The position numbers and the translations under genes are program-made. Shown piece after piece: positions 34,563 through 46,308 of a stretch of DNA of 64,000 bases. Position 1 is the stretch's first letter, and every line of letters begins with the position of its first letter. The stretch comes from Voacanga thouarsii (lineage: Eukaryota; Streptophyta; Magnoliopsida; Gentianales; Apocynaceae), in assembly GCA_026120185.1 (NCBI GenBank), contig JANUWF010001813.1:372001-436000 (forward strand), read 5' to 3'. The notes below the pieces were generated by a model that saw nothing but the letters and a program-made list of their open reading frames with translations, was not told the DNA's origin and made no database searches.

Positions 34563-35232
34563 CTGCAAATTCGAAACAATCTTAATTCAATAAATCATGA
34601 CTACCTTAGAATTAATTGTGATGCCAGATTTGCATAGACTATTGCTTGCAACCATGAAAAGAAAATTAGATTGCTATGCATCATATGTTTTTTTGTTAGG
34701 TCCTATATTAAAATATTATAAAAGTTTAAAAAAAAATTAATATATGACCAAATGAAATATCAAGCCAAAAAGCAGTTCACAAAATGATTGATTATGTAAC
34801 ATGCTCCAGATGTTTTGATGCCAGAAATAGCTAAGCCTTCATATTGAAAATGTGACCTCATAAGTCACAAGAGGGTAACCTTATTCTCACTTCTAGGCCC
34901 ATCTTTTAAGCACGTTTAAACACCCATAATAAACACTATATTTGGTGTTGCTTTCTTTAGGGCTGTTGATCCTCCAACATGAATCAGATTAACTATTCTT
35001 TGTCTTTTTTTATAAGAGATAACTAATCGTCTTGGGACTTCAAAACCATGTTGACACTGCATGTTGTTATAGATTAAAACAAAGCATCAATTGAGGCCTA
35101 ATTTACACCTAAAGCACAGCAAAAATTTTGACTTCAACAACGAAAATGTCGCAAATTTGGCACTTATCGCTGAAGCCATCTTCACAATCAAGAAATCCCA
35201 TTTCTCCTATGCTCATATATCATACAAACGAC
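34563..35232. other. Upstream intronic or spacer sequence of the sucrose synthase fragment
   Basis: I see no other exon. The last five bases (ACGAC, 35228-35232) are the left target-site duplication of element 3. Confidence 0.5.
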
Positions 35233-36977
35233 TGAAGATTAAATAGCAAGCAAACTCACAGTAAACCAACCGAAGAACAAGAAAAAAAAACCACGCAGCA
35301 GCTCTTCTTGCGTGAAAGGGAGAAAAAAAAATTTATTTACCTCTTCTTATTCTCAAAATTGGCTGGACTGGAATATGCGGAACTGGGGTACGTGCACTGG
35401 TGGAAACCTCTGGTGCGATTCCTGCAAGTCTCCTACTACGTTTGTGCATGTATGTTAACGCCAACTTTCCTCTCGATCTTCCAATATATGGCCTGCCTGA
35501 TTCATGTTTGTGAAAACTCACAAGACTAAGGAATTTCTCAGAAAGAAAAGAAGGCTGTATGTTTTTTTTTTTTTTCTTAGAGAAGAGAAAAACAACATAC
35601 ATCTTTATTCTCCTATTTAACCTAAATAAACTCTTAGGTTAAATTGGATTTTTAATTTGACCCATTGGACTCTTAGTTTAGCCTCTTGAACCAAATTAAT
35701 TATTCTAATAAAAACCAAATAAATGACCCAGTAAATAATAATTTTTCAGCCCAAATAAACTAGTCCAATTAACAAGACTATATTACTTTAGTCCCAAGTC
35801 AATCTTTAATTATTCAAACTGGGCCAAAGCCCTGAACAATTAATTAACTTACCAAATTAATTTAATTAATTATCTCTCTCTGTGGACCTTTATTTTATTC
35901 TAACCCAATAATTAAACCAGGCTACTTAAATAAAATAAATTTCACTTAATTTGATTTAAGACCAATTCCTTAGCCTGTATATAATTAAGACTTACGGTCT
36001 ATACTAGGGACCAAAAGACACATCGCATTGGCTATTAAAATGACCAAAATACCCTTGCCATATAAATAGTTGTATTTTACATTTTAAATATTTCCTAATA
36101 TTACTATAAGGAAATATTGACCCCAAGGACAATGCCGCGTTAGCAAAGTCTCCGACCTACAGGTGAAATGATTAAAATACCCCATATACATCGTCATGCA
36201 TTAGAGAGGAAGAAATGTACTAACACCTCTCTAAATGATATCTATCATCCTTAGGCTTCTAGTCCAATGATCCACGACTTCCTGGATTGTTTCCGCTTTC
36301 CAAGGGAGCTACCCTAAAGCAAATTCCAAATCATGTTTCCCAGGGCCCTGGATATTTAGATCATTCAGACAACCACAAGGGGCGATATAGTACAGAAACT
36401 TTCTTGTACAAGTCTGTCTTAACTAACTAGTCACATATACCCAAAATACAAGTGTATTGGTCCTACGATAGAATCTCAACTAAAACATGTCAAAGTACAT
36501 GCTTCTAACTTCGTCAGACCACCAATTTATACTCAAGTCATAGAGTACTAGTCCATGCTGTAGCAGTAGCAGTCTAAGTTTCTACTATATAGTAGTTTAA
36601 GAAACCACTACTACAGGTCATGTTCTACGTATTTGAAATACGCTTATGTCATGAAGTGAGTGGACTACTCACTGGCCAAAGGTAAGCCATTCCTCATTTA
36701 GAATTCATAACACAATAACCTAGACATGATGAGATTTTCATTCTCATCAATCGGTTAAGAACAAACATTTATGTGTTAAGTAACCCGTGATCCATACCTT
36801 ACTGTGAAAGACCACCATTCAAATAGACCACTTACTTAAACATAATGGGTCTTTTCCAAATATAATTGTGCATAAATAAAATGTAAATTCACAAATAATT
36901 CCCGAATATAAATTCTTTTATTAAAATATTCAATATTTACATCAGAAACCTAGTCTAAAAGGGCATATTTCCCAACA
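35233..36977 (-). repeat. Element 3 3' LTR (about 1.75 kb)
   Basis: In plus orientation it begins TGAAGATTAAATAG and ends CCCAACA. It keeps the TATA-like block (plus-strand ATATAAATAG at 36060-36070). The homologous family start, TGTTGGGAAATATGCCC on the minus strand, matches element 1. Confidence 0.94.
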
Positions 36978-36992
36978 ATCTCCCACTTGCAC
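36978..36992 (-). promoter_or_regulatory. Element 3 polypurine tract
   Basis: Minus-strand GCAAGTGGGAGAT directly precedes the TGTTGG start of the 3' LTR. Unlike element 1 the GGGAG core is intact. Confidence 0.78.
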
Positions 36993-37008
36993 TCTAAGAC
37001 TAAGTAAG

Positions 37009-37694
37009 TCTGTAGGTGCCCACCCCTATAGCGTCTAAATGTCTCTTGAAGACTCTCTCAGCCAAGGCTTGGTAAATGGATCTGCTAGATTGTTCTCTGA
37101 GGTAATTTATTTCACCATAATTTCCCGTCTCTTGATGAAATCCCGAATCAGGTGGTACTTTCTCTCGATGTGCTTTCTTTTCTTATGGTTCCTGAGTTCT
37201 TTAGATTGTGATACTGCTCCAGTATTATCGCAATACATCACAATCGGCCTGTCCATATGTGGCACGACTCCAAGTTCTGAAAAGAACTTCCGGAGCCAGA
37301 CTGCTTCCTTGGATGCCTCCGAAGTTGCCACATACTCAACTTCCATGGTTGAGTCAGCAATGCAAGATTACTTGATACTACTCCATGAAATGGCTTCTCC
37401 AGACAAGGTGAAAACATATCCACTAGTGGATTTTCTCTCATCCTTATCTGCCTAAAAGTCTAAATCTGTGTATCCTGTAGGAACCAAGTCATCAGTCCTG
37501 TAAAACAACATATAATCTCTCGTTCCCTTGAGGTACTTGAGAATATGCTTTACAGCTTGCCAATGAACCACTCCAGGGTTTAACTGATATCTGCTAACTA
37601 AGCCTACGACAAAGCTATCTGGTTTAGTATATAGCATGGTATACATGACTTTTTTTTCTTGAGACTTAGGGCATTGAACAAAAAGATAACCCAT
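37009..37694 (-). pseudogene. Element 3 RNase H
   Basis: Blocks in order: SRYQLNPGVVHWQAVKHILK, KGTRDYMLFYRTDDLVPTGY, MEVEYVATSEASKEAVWLRK with catalytic Glu, then IVMYCDNTGAVSQSKE, retaining the catalytic Asp that element 1 has lost, and ERKYHLIRDFIKRREI. A stop precedes the ITSENNLADPF end. Confidence 0.9.
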
Positions 37695-38463
37695 ATCTGC
37701 AAAGAATTAGAGCTTCCTTGCATGAGTCCATGATGTACTTAGCCAGCATCTTGTCAATGTATGTCGCTTAGGATAATCCTAACATTCTCTTCTTTCTATT
37801 TCTAAGAAGCCTAATCCCAAGAATGTAACTGGTTTCTCCCAAATCCTTCATACTGAATTGACTAGATAGCCAAACCTTTGTAGATGACAATGATCCTACA
37901 TCATTTCCAATGAGTAGAATGTCATCCACATACAAAATAAGAAAAACCACATTAATGCCTTCAAGTTTTCTATACACACATAGTTCATCCTTTTTTTGAA
38001 TAAAACCGTAAGACTTTATAGTCTCATCAAAATGAATGTTCCATGCTCTCGATGCCTGCTTAAGTTCATAAATGGACTTCTTAAGCTTGCAAACTATATG
38101 TTCTTAGCCTTTTGCAATAAAGCCTTCCGGTTGGGACATATAGATGTCTTTACTAAGATGGCAATTTAAAAATTTCATATTGACATCCATTTGTCATATC
38201 TCATAGTCATAATGGCATGCGATGGCAAGGAGGATATGGATGGATTTAAATATGGCTACCGAGGAAAAAATTTCCTCATAATCGATTCCCTCTTTCTGAG
38301 TATACCATTTCGCCACAAGCCTAGCTTTGAAGGTTTTCACCTTCCTATCCACTTCCCTCTTTCTCTTGTATACCCATTTACACCCAATGCGTTTTATCCC
38401 TTCAGGTGAAGTTACAAGATCCCAAATCTGATTGAAATACATAGACTCAATCTCGACTTTCAT
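37695..38463 (-). pseudogene. Element 3 reverse transcriptase
   Basis: Blocks: GIKRIGCKWVYKRKREVDRK (the Trp that is a stop in element 1), FKARLVAKWYTQKEGIDYEE, then the TGA also found in element 1 before MDV, and [20 protein letters not shown] with the YVDD active site at about 37910-37935. Frameshifts occur around 37990-38190. Confidence 0.9.
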
Positions 38464-38523
38464 TGCTTCATGCCAAAGATTTGCATCGGCATCAGCAATA
38501 ACCTCATCGTATCTAGTGGGGTC

Positions 38524-38921
38524 TTATTCCTGATGGTTGGAGACTAGCTCGAAAGCTTCTCTAGTCCATCTCTCTGGAACCCTAGACACTTTCCCACTAC
38601 GACAAGGCTCCATTTGTACAGGCTCTTGAGGCTGTGCCTTTTCTTGTTCCATAGTCGAGTCAGAAGAAGTTGATTTTGAAGATAACTTCTCCTCAAGTTT
38701 CAACCTAGTTGAACCTTTAGTGGAAGTACTTTGATAATCCTCTAAGTATCTAGCATTACTACTAACCAATAATTTCTGCTCCTTAGGATGATAAAAGTAA
38801 CCACCCTTTGTCCCTTTTGGATACCTAAAATAGTATAATTCTGATCTTAGTTCCAACTTATCTCCCTTGACTAGTACATAAGCTGGACAATCTCATATCC
38901 TAAGATGATTCAGACTTGGCT
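38524..38921 (-). pseudogene. Element 3 integrase C-terminal part
   Basis: Reads LYYFRYPKGTKGGYFYHPKE, SSNARYLEDYQSTSTKGST and PVQMEPCRSGKVSRVPERWT, the linker between integrase and reverse transcriptase. The solo LTR to its right separates it from the integrase core at 40395-40970. Joined across the TGGCT duplication, the sequence is collinear with element 1 near 6100. Confidence 0.88.
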
Positions 38922-40399
38922 TGTAATACCCCGCCCAAAACCACCTTTTACTATGGGGAAAAAAATTAAAAAAAAATCATGCATTGCATCACATCTTGCA
39001 TTTCATGTGATATCTTAAAATTATTTTCTTTGCATGAGTGCATGTGATTTTCAAAGTTGATCTTGCATTTGATCTATGTGGTGAGAAATAAGTGTGTTGT
39101 TGCATTATTTGAGAGTTGTTTTAAATGGAGCTTAGTAGAGGAGATGGAAGGGTGAGAATTAGGGTGAAAAGAATTTCTTAGAGAAATATCAACATTAGAG
39201 TTGATTTGGAATAGCGGGGAGGTTGGTGATTTCCCTTGGTGACCCGAGTTCAAATCCTATCTCCTGCGAATTTTAATTTTCTTTTTGAAAATTTTTTTCC
39301 CTAGACTTCTACATGTCTTGGCCGAAAAAGACCTAGCCATCCTAGTGAATTTTCAGCGCCATTTTTCTAAGGAAATAAGTCCCTATATTTATCTCCTAAA
39401 TTCAAGGATTTTTTTATGTGAATAAAGTTTATTGTTATTTTCAGCTTGTGTTCCCTTTGATTTTCGAAAAAAAACCCTAGCTGAATAACTAAATTCTAAC
39501 TTGATTTTAACTTACTAGATTTTGTAATGGATAGTTGGAATTAAATTGTTATTTTTCTAGATGGATACCTTGTGGATTTTGAACCTATAACCTTAGCTAA
39601 AAATCTAGAAATTTTTCCAGCTAGGTGCCGCCACTTTTTGAAGGAGTTTTAGCCCAACTCAAACTCTTCTAACACTAGGATATCTTATCCAAAATCCTTT
39701 AGCAAATCAGATTTTATTTCAATCCTACTTCAACTAGGTTTTGCTTCCTTTTTCTAGCAGAATTTCGACAGCCTTGTGCAAGCACAAGCTGTCCGAAATT
39801 CCAGCACTCCTAAGTGCAGTCCAACTCTTCAAATCCTAACTCAAAACATCTAGAACACTCCTCATTAATTCAGATTACCTTAGCCATACAAAAACCAGAT
39901 TTTACTCTCTAAAATTCCAAAAATTCGACCAGCTTAGGAACCAGAATTTCGGCCAGCCTTGCACAGGAAATTTCGGCCAGCTTGCACTCCAACTCAAACA
40001 AAAATTCTGCACACCAAAACCTACCAAAATCCTCAGCTGATTAAGCCAAGTTTCAGTGCCTAAAACCCTCGCCTTTTCTCTGTAAATCGCGATAGAACAA
40101 TAGCTAAAACAATCCAGAATTTGGTTCAGTGATTTTCGCACAGCACATGAGCCATTCTTGCAAAGAATTTTAGTTCTCAAAACCTACTCAAACTCTTTCT
40201 TGTTTTGGCCAAAAACTCTGAACGCACATAGCCCTTTTCTTGGGCCTGATGTAATAAGAGTTTTCTCTATTTATCTAAGTTTGATTCGTTTGGGATTTGC
40301 CTTTATATTTTATACCTCGTTTTAAAGACCCCTTATCCTCCGGGACGGGGCGACATCCCCGCCGTTTTAGGGTACGTAGTCGTGGGGTGTTACATGGCT
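38917..40399. mobile_element. Solo LTR inserted in element 3
   Basis: The insert is 38922-40394 (1473 bp), flanked by perfect TGGCT (38917-38921 and 40395-40399). It starts TGTAATACCCCGCC and ends GTGGGGTGTTACA, the short inverted TG...CA ends of an LTR, and the 5-bp duplication fits LTR-element insertion. No internal domain, primer site or second LTR is present. The TGTAA-ACCCC start resembles plant Ty3/Gypsy LTRs. Orientation is not certain; as written the plus strand starts with TG. It appears to be the product of LTR-LTR recombination that removed the rest of an element. Confidence 0.85.
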
Positions 40400-41000
40400 T
40401 ACGCCCAGTCCACATCTCATAGGGAGTCCTAGGTACTGACTTGGAAGGCACCAAATTTAGAATGTATGCTGCTATTTCCAGGGCATATCCCCAAAAAGAT
40501 ACTGGAAGAGTGGTATAAGACATCATGCTTCGGACCATTTCCATCAATGTCCTGTTTCTTTTCTCAGCTACTCCATTCTACTGTGATATCCCCGACGCAT
40601 AGAGTTGGGATACTATCCCATGATGTACCATGTAGTCATTGAATTCACCAAGGAGGTACTCTCCACCACGATTCGATCGCAAGGTCTTGATTAGTTTACC
40701 TGTCTGACGCTCTACTTCAGCCTTAAACTCTTTGAACTTATCAAAAGAGTCAGACTTGCGTCTCATCAGGTAAATATAATCAAACCTTGTAAAATCATCC
40801 GTGAAAATGATGAAGTACTCAAATCCCCCTCTGGCTGGTGTAGACAATGGACCACACACATCAGTGTGAACAAGACTCAATATCTCCTTGGCTCTATCCG
40901 CCTTTGGGGTAAATGACCGTTTGGTCATCTTTCCCATTAGGCAAGATTCACACTGATGCCAATTTTTCAATCTTAATTAGCCTAAAGGCCCATCATGGAT
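40400..41000 (-). pseudogene. Element 3 integrase core
   Basis: HQCESCLMGKMTKRSFTPKA (zinc-binding Cys), SLVHTDVCGPLSTPARGGFE with the first catalytic Asp intact, FIIFTDDFTRFDYIYLMRRK with the second, then across one stop NGVAEKRNRTLMEMVRSM with the Glu, and VPSKSVPRTPYEMWTGRKP. The catalytic triad is complete here, unlike in element 1, but stops and the inserted LTR inactivate it. Confidence 0.9.
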
Positions 41001-41114
41001 TAACCTCTGAATCCTGATTAAGTTGATATGACCCAACCTTAGATGCCAAAGATATGAGTCATTGACATTGATTTTTCTCTTCCTAGTTAAAGGTTCAGAT
41101 TGAGTGTTATTTAA

Positions 41115-41500
41115 TTAATTGTTAATAGGGTTTAAGAAGAATAGATTTTCATACACGTGCCCAATACATAAAATTTCTCCATCTCTACTGATAGAAATAC
41201 CAGAATGGAAAGATACAGAATATCTTTGATTTATTAGTTTTGCAACTGAAATCAAATTCGGTCGAAATCCAGGTACATATAAAATATATTTTAAAACCAC
41301 TATTCTATTACAATAAAAAATAAGATTCATCTCTCCCACTGCAAGGGCCCATACTTGTGCTCCATGTCCTACGTGTAGCCCATGTTCGCCCTTCTTGAGT
41401 TTTCTAATCTTTCTAAACCCCTGCAAGGAGTTATAGATGTGATCAGTGGCCCTTGAATCAACAATCCAAGTGGAAGTTGATCCAACCATTGATATAGACT
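41115..41500 (-). pseudogene. Element 3 aspartic protease
   Basis: MVGSTSTWIVDSRATDHIYN: the Trp that is a stop in element 1 is kept, but the catalytic D-S-G is D-S-R. It continues HGAQVWALAVGEMNLIFYCN and ILYVPGFRPNLISVAKLINQ to FFLNPINN, with no homopolymer frameshift. Confidence 0.87.
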
Positions 41501-41509
41501 CTAGATAGA

Positions 41510-42309
41510 AAACATTACCTATGGGGTTTTTCTTGGCTTGAAGATCTGGACACTCCTTTTTTCAGTATCCCTTCTTTCCACATTTGAAGCACTTACTTGG
41601 ATTTGTCTTTGGGCTGGGCCGCTGTGTTTCTCTTCTTCCTTTTGAACTTTCTGGGCTTGGGCCCAATTCTAGAGGAAGAATCCTTAGCAATCATAGCCTT
41701 TGATTGAGGCTTCATGACCTTTTCTGCCATCTAGAGCTCCTTCATTAACTCAGTTAAACTTATGTTTAACTTGTTCATGTTGTAATTCAACTTGAACTGA
41801 GTAAAGGAACTCGGTAGAGATTCGAGAACCATATCCACTTGGCTCTTAGGGTTAATGACAGCCCCTAAGATTTCTGCTTCCTCGAAAGCAGTAATCATCT
41901 TGAGCATGTGCTCTCTAACTGAAACTCCCTTAGCCATCTTAGTGTTAATTATTGTTCGAAGAGCCTCCTGCCTTGCGGGCCGGCTCTTGTCCGCGAACAT
42001 AGTGGCTAGTGACTGGCTAATATTATACGCAAAAGTCATGTGCTCGTGTTTTGATTAGAGCACATTAGACATGGAGGCTAACATATAGCAGCGTGCCATT
42101 TCGTCAACCTTCTTCCACGCCTTCTCAGCCTCTCACTCTTCAGCGGTAGAACCTTCCCCAATAACAAGACAGATTTCGTAGAGGACATACTTATACTCTT
42201 CAGCTGTGAGTATTATGTTCAGGTTCCTCTTCCAGTCTACATAATTTGGACCCGTTAGCTTATTCTCTCAGAGAATAACAGCCAAAGGACTAGAAGAACC
42301 TCCCACCAT
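41510..42309 (-). pseudogene. Element 3 gag
   Basis: Starts MVGGSSSPLAVIL followed by a TGA, where element 1 has Lys, then ENKLTGPNYVDWKR. Open part 42039-41731: KSRPARQEALRTIINTKMAK, ESLPSSFTQFKLNYNMNKLN. The zinc knuckle keeps both N-terminal Cys (CFKCGKKG), but the His is Tyr and the following Trp is a stop. Confidence 0.87.
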
Positions 42310-43849
42310 TTTTGGAAAAAACGAAAATAAAAAAAAAGGATTTAGTTTGTGAAAACAAAATAAATTTGTGCACTTTATCCTTATATCAAAACTGATAATA
42401 GTTACTTTAATATAATTTATTTGGCTCTTAGGAGAACTGACATAGCTTCTTGGGAAGATTAACAGTTCTCTAAGCTAAGTGTGTTAACCACCACAAATTA
42501 ATTTTCCTTCTAGGTAATGATCTAGAAGATAACTCCACCGAGGGGATGGCCGTTTCCTCTCATTTTCTATGGATATACCACGCACTATAACCTCCAACGT
42601 GGGCTGACCGATCATAGTACGTGTCCCAGGTTATTAACTGCATCCTTCCATTAGATCTAAATCCTTGTGGTATCCCCATCCTATACGGGTTCACTCCCAG
42701 GGTGACGTGAGGGGACCCACGATCTCTAACGAGGATCGTGATGGAAGCTGTAAGGCCGTTGGAATCCCTCTTTCACTTAGTCTTTTTAAAATAAGGGTTT
42801 TTCTGGAAAAATATCCTTTTGAAAATTTCCATTAAGTTTTTCCTTAACTCAAAAATAAAATATTTAAATCCATTAAAATCTCTATGTCAAGGTTTATATC
42901 CTTTGTGAAATTTTTTTTATGGACTAATTTTATTTAATTTAAAACCTTAATGGTTTCAAAAATTTTCAATTAAAACTTTCTAGAGACTTTGGTCTCAAGT
43001 TTATTTGACAAAATAATTTTTCTTGTGCAAAAATAAAACAAAATGGATTTCTATTTTTAACTTACAAAAATATCTAAATCCAATATATTTTCTATGTCAA
43101 GGATTAAATCATTTGAGGAAATATCTAAGGATTAATTTTTATTCAAGTTAAAATTTTCCTTGTAATTTTCTTGCATTTTCTTTTTTGTTTTGGGTTCCAT
43201 ACCAGGCGAAGTTAATATTTTTGCAATAGTTAATATTCGTGGAATATTTTTTGTATGAAAAATATTACAAAAAAATTTTCCTTGGTCCACTGCACCCGCA
43301 ACACTGGAATGAGCACTAATGGGTGACCCAAATCTGTAACCCACGTGCCGACCCGCTCCAGTGAAATGACCCGCGCGAAATTCGAATTGTGGATGAATTG
43401 CAAATTGCAATGCCACCAAGCCGGAAGCACCACACCACGCCAAGCCAAGCCGCCTGGCTCCAGGCACAGAACCCTGTTGGCGGCTCAGCTCTGAATGAAC
43501 AGTGCCTTCTCCTTCAGATTTTCACTACGATTTTCTGCAGATGCGTTCTCTGGTTTTTTTTTTTCTCTGCGGCTGTTTTCCGGCTTCTGGCTTTTGGCCC
43601 TCCAATTTCAACCCAAAATCAATAAAAAAAAAAAAACCAACAACTACCTATACCCATTAACATTGGGCTTACACGATTTGCTAAGAGAAAAAACTAAATT
43701 ACATGGTCAACCTATACCTCCATTCAAGAGGTTTAACAAAGACTCTATCCATACCAAAAACTAGCGAAGGATCACATGTTAATCACACATATGTGTCCAA
43801 TTTTATTTAACTAGCATACATGCTTCCTATATTTGCACAAAATCTTCAT
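42310..43849. other. Element 3 untranslated leader
   Basis: Homologous to the element 1 leader in its gag-proximal half (blocks such as CCATCCTATACGGGTTCACT). A GC-rich block at 43290-43640 stands in place of the one in element 1 but differs widely. No supported gene. Confidence 0.6.
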
Positions 43850-43861
43850 GCTCTGATACCA
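43850..43861 (-). promoter_or_regulatory. Element 3 primer-binding site
   Basis: Minus-strand TGGTATCAGAGC, a perfect initiator tRNA-Met complement, two bases from the 5' LTR end. Confidence 0.9.
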
Positions 43862-43863
43862 AT

Positions 43864-45511
43864 TGAAGATTAAATAGTAAGCAAACTCACAGCAAACCAA
43901 TCAAAGAACAAGAAAAAAAAAAACCATGCAGCAGCTCTTCTTGCGTGAAAGGGAGAAAAAAAAATTTATTTACCTCTTCTTGTTCTCAAAATTGGCTAGA
44001 ATGGAATATGCGGAACTGGGGTAGGTGCACTGGTGGAAACCTCTGGTGCGATTCCTGCAAGCCTCCTACTACGTCTGTGCATATATGTTAACACCAACTT
44101 TACTCTTGATTTTCCAATATATGGCCTGCCTGATCCACGTTTGGTGAAAACTCACAAGACTAAGGAATTTCTCAGAGAGAAAAGAGGGTTGTATGTTTTT
44201 TTTTTCTCAGAGAAGAGAAAAACAACGTACATCTTTATTCTCCTGTTTAACTTAAATAAAACCTTAGGTTAAATTGAATTTTTAATTTGACCCATTGGAC
44301 TTTTAGTTTAGCCTCTTGAACCAAATTAATTATTCTAATCAAAACCAAATAAATAGCCTGGTAAATAATTAATTTTTCAGCCCAAATAAATTAGTCCAAT
44401 TAACAAGACTATATTAGTTTAGTCCCAGGTCAATATTTAATTATTCAAATTGGGCCAAAACCCTGAACAATTAATTAATCCACCAAATTAATTTAATTAA
44501 TTATCTCTCTCTATGGACCTTTGTTTTATTCTAGCTCAATAATTAAATCATGCTATTTAAATAAAATAAATTCTATTTAATTTGATTTAAGACCAATTCC
44601 TTAACATGTATATAATTAGGACTTACGGTCTATATTGGGGACCAAAAGACACACCACCTTAGGCTTCTAGTTAGCAAAGTCTCTGACCTACAGGTAAAAT
44701 AACTAAAATACCCCTCTATACATCGTCGTGCATTAGAGAGGAAGAAATGTACTAACACCTCTCTAAATGATATCTACCATCTTTAGGCTTCTAGTTCAAT
44801 GATCCACGACTTCCTGGATTGTTTCCGCTTTCCAAGGGAGTTACCTTAAAGCAAATATCCAAGTCATGTTTCCCAACGCCCTGGATATTTAGATTATTCA
44901 GACAACCACAAGGGGCGATATAGTACAAAAACTATCTCGTACAAATTTGTCTTAACTAACTAGTCACATATACCCAAACATGCAAGTGTATTGGTCCTAC
45001 GATAGAACCTCAACTAAAACATATCAAAGTACATGCTTCCAACTTCGTCAGACCACTAACTTATACTCAAGTCGTAGAGTACTAGTTCACGCTGTAGCAG
45101 TAGCAGTCTAGGTTTCTACCATATAGTACTTTAAGAAATCACTACTACAGGTCTTGTTCTACGTATTCGAAATACGCTTATATCATGAAGTGAGTGGACT
45201 ACTCACTGGCCAAAAGTAAGCCATTCCTCATTTGGAATTCATAACACAATAACCTAGGCATGATGAGATTCCTGTTCTCATCAATCGGTTAAGAACAAAC
45301 GTTTATGTGTTAAGTAACTCGTGATCCATACCTTACTATGAAAGACCACCATTCACATGGACCACTTATTTAAACACAATAGGTCTTTTTCAAATGTAAT
45401 TGTGCACAAATAAAATATAAATTCACAAACAATTCCCAAAGATAAATTCTTTAATTAAAATATTCGATATTTACATCAAAAACTTAGTCTAAGAGGACAT
45501 ATTTTCCAACA
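43864..45511 (-). repeat. Element 3 5' LTR (about 1.65 kb) with promoter deletion
   Basis: Matches 35233-36977 but lacks about 120 bases between positions equivalent to 36022 and 36136. At the break (44653-44672) lies CCTTAGGCTTCTAGT, which copies a motif found about 115 bases further along the same LTR (near 44780). The missing part contains the family TATA-like box. Confidence 0.9.
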
Positions 45512-45572
45512 ATGACAACGACTTCTAAATTAAAAATCATTGTAATTGAACAGTGTGGTGAAAGAAAATTAC

Positions 45573-45730
45573 CTTCCTAGAGCCTAAGAAGCTAATAATA
45601 ATAGCAGCTGGAATTCTGTCATCAGGAGGAATCATGGTTAAAACATCAGAATCCTCACTTTGGGTTGTGGATGTAGTGGCGGCAGATGCTATGAATCTAC
45701 GAGAACGGCTTTGGCTTTGATTTACAATTA
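45573..45730 (-). pseudogene. CobW/P47K-family GTPase, first-exon fragment
   Basis: Plant COBW-domain proteins are metal-chaperone-type GTPases, often with a plastid transit peptide. This exon reads SRSRRFIASAATTSTTQSED, then SDVLTMIPPDDRIPAAIIIS, then FLGSRK before a donor (AG/GTAATT). The family has PPDDRIPATIITGFLGSGKTTLLNH, so the fragment stops inside the P-loop at an intron border. Ser/Arg-rich sequence upstream fits a transit peptide. It follows the MORC exons on the same strand with no gap large enough for a normal gene end, so the two form a chimera. Element 3 starts 60 bases further along. Confidence 0.85.
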
Positions 45731-45814
45731 ATAGACACAATTCTTGGATTTACTAAGTAGTATGCCAAGAAAGTGCGACGATGTGCAATCCTGTTCTTCC
45801 ACAACCTAGGAAAA

Positions 45815-45897
45815 AATCCTTCAATGAATAACATTCTGCTCCCATCTTTCCTATTTTTTATCATGTCTATGTTAACATATGTCGCTCCATTGCAGAC
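45815..45897 (-). pseudogene. MORC ATPase, exon 4 fragment
   Basis: Acceptor AG (45898-45899), then VCNGATYVNIDMIKNRKDGS and RMLFIEG. Plant MORC1/CRT1-type proteins continue DDGGGM, the ATP-binding G1 motif. Here the match ends at FIEG and unrelated sequence follows, so the ATPase is truncated before its nucleotide-binding glycines. Confidence 0.88.
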
Positions 45898-45945
45898 CTA
45901 GTATCCATTAAAGAAATTAAACAAAATAAGATACAGTAAGATAAG

Positions 45946-46025
45946 AATACAGTAGGGCTCAGCTAGAATATATATTGTGTGCAAAAATACAGTAGGGCTC
46001 AGCTAGAATATATATTGTGTGCACT
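45946..46025. repeat. 40-bp tandem duplication in a MORC intron
   Basis: Two adjacent near-identical copies beginning AATACAGTAGGGCTCAGC at 45946 and 45986. Confidence 0.95.
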
Positions 46026-46059
46026 TTCGGCAAATAATGAAGAGAGGGAGGCACCATAC

Positions 46060-46094
46060 CTCATCAAGCGAGTTTTCCAAAAGCTCAGCAAAAG
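46060..46094 (-). pseudogene. MORC ATPase, exon 3
   Basis: Acceptor CAG, AFAELLENSLDE, donor GAG/GTATGG. This is the GHKL ATPase N-box, normally ELLDNSLDE; the Asn that coordinates magnesium is present, and the Asp before it is Glu. Confidence 0.85.
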
Positions 46095-46233
46095 CTGAAA
46101 TAGAATGTTATCATATTAAGATTGGAAAAAGAACAGAAAACTTCAAAAATTCATTTCTAAAAGGAACAAAATGTTGAGCAATGAAAAATGAAAAGGGCAA
46201 GTTCAAGCTGTTAGAAAAAATGAAGAACCTTAC

Positions 46234-46308
46234 CTCCAAGAACCCTTTTATGACTGGTTGCATTAGAATGCAAGAATCTAGGATGTACTCTAACATGATC
46301 CATGCCAA
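46234..46308 (-). pseudogene. MORC ATPase, exon 2
   Basis: Acceptor GCAG, GMDHVRVHPRFLHSNATSHK then RVLGG, donor GGAG/GTAAGG. GMDHVRVHPKFLHSNATSHKW is a signature of plant MORC1/CRT1 proteins. Confidence 0.93.

Larger units (their letters stand above)
35228..45516 (-). mobile_element. Element 3: Copia retrotransposon, second copy of the element 1 family
   Basis: The element proper is 35233-45511. Flanks are ACGAC (35228-35232) and ATGAC (45512-45516), equal except for one C/T. LTRs in minus orientation run TGTTGG to CTTCA. The internal region parallels element 1 codon by codon on the opposite strand, interrupted by a solo LTR at 38922-40394. The 5' LTR has lost its TATA region, and the polyprotein has many stops, so it is inert. 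The LTRs are more diverged than those of element 1. Confidence 0.94.

Noticed and set aside
35308..35602. ORFs on both strands at the edge of the element 3 LTR
   Set aside because: The same sequence recurs in the second LTR (43940-44272); these are LTR shadows without protein motifs.
39902..40180. 92-codon minus-strand ORF in the solo LTR
   Set aside because: Repetitive FGCPSWPKF-like reading from short sequence repeats; no domain, and it lies wholly inside an LTR.
45518..45522. ACGAC as an exact target duplication for element 3
   Set aside because: It would put the LTR end six bases beyond the conserved TGTTGG start. The adjacent ATGAC with one transition is the simpler explanation.
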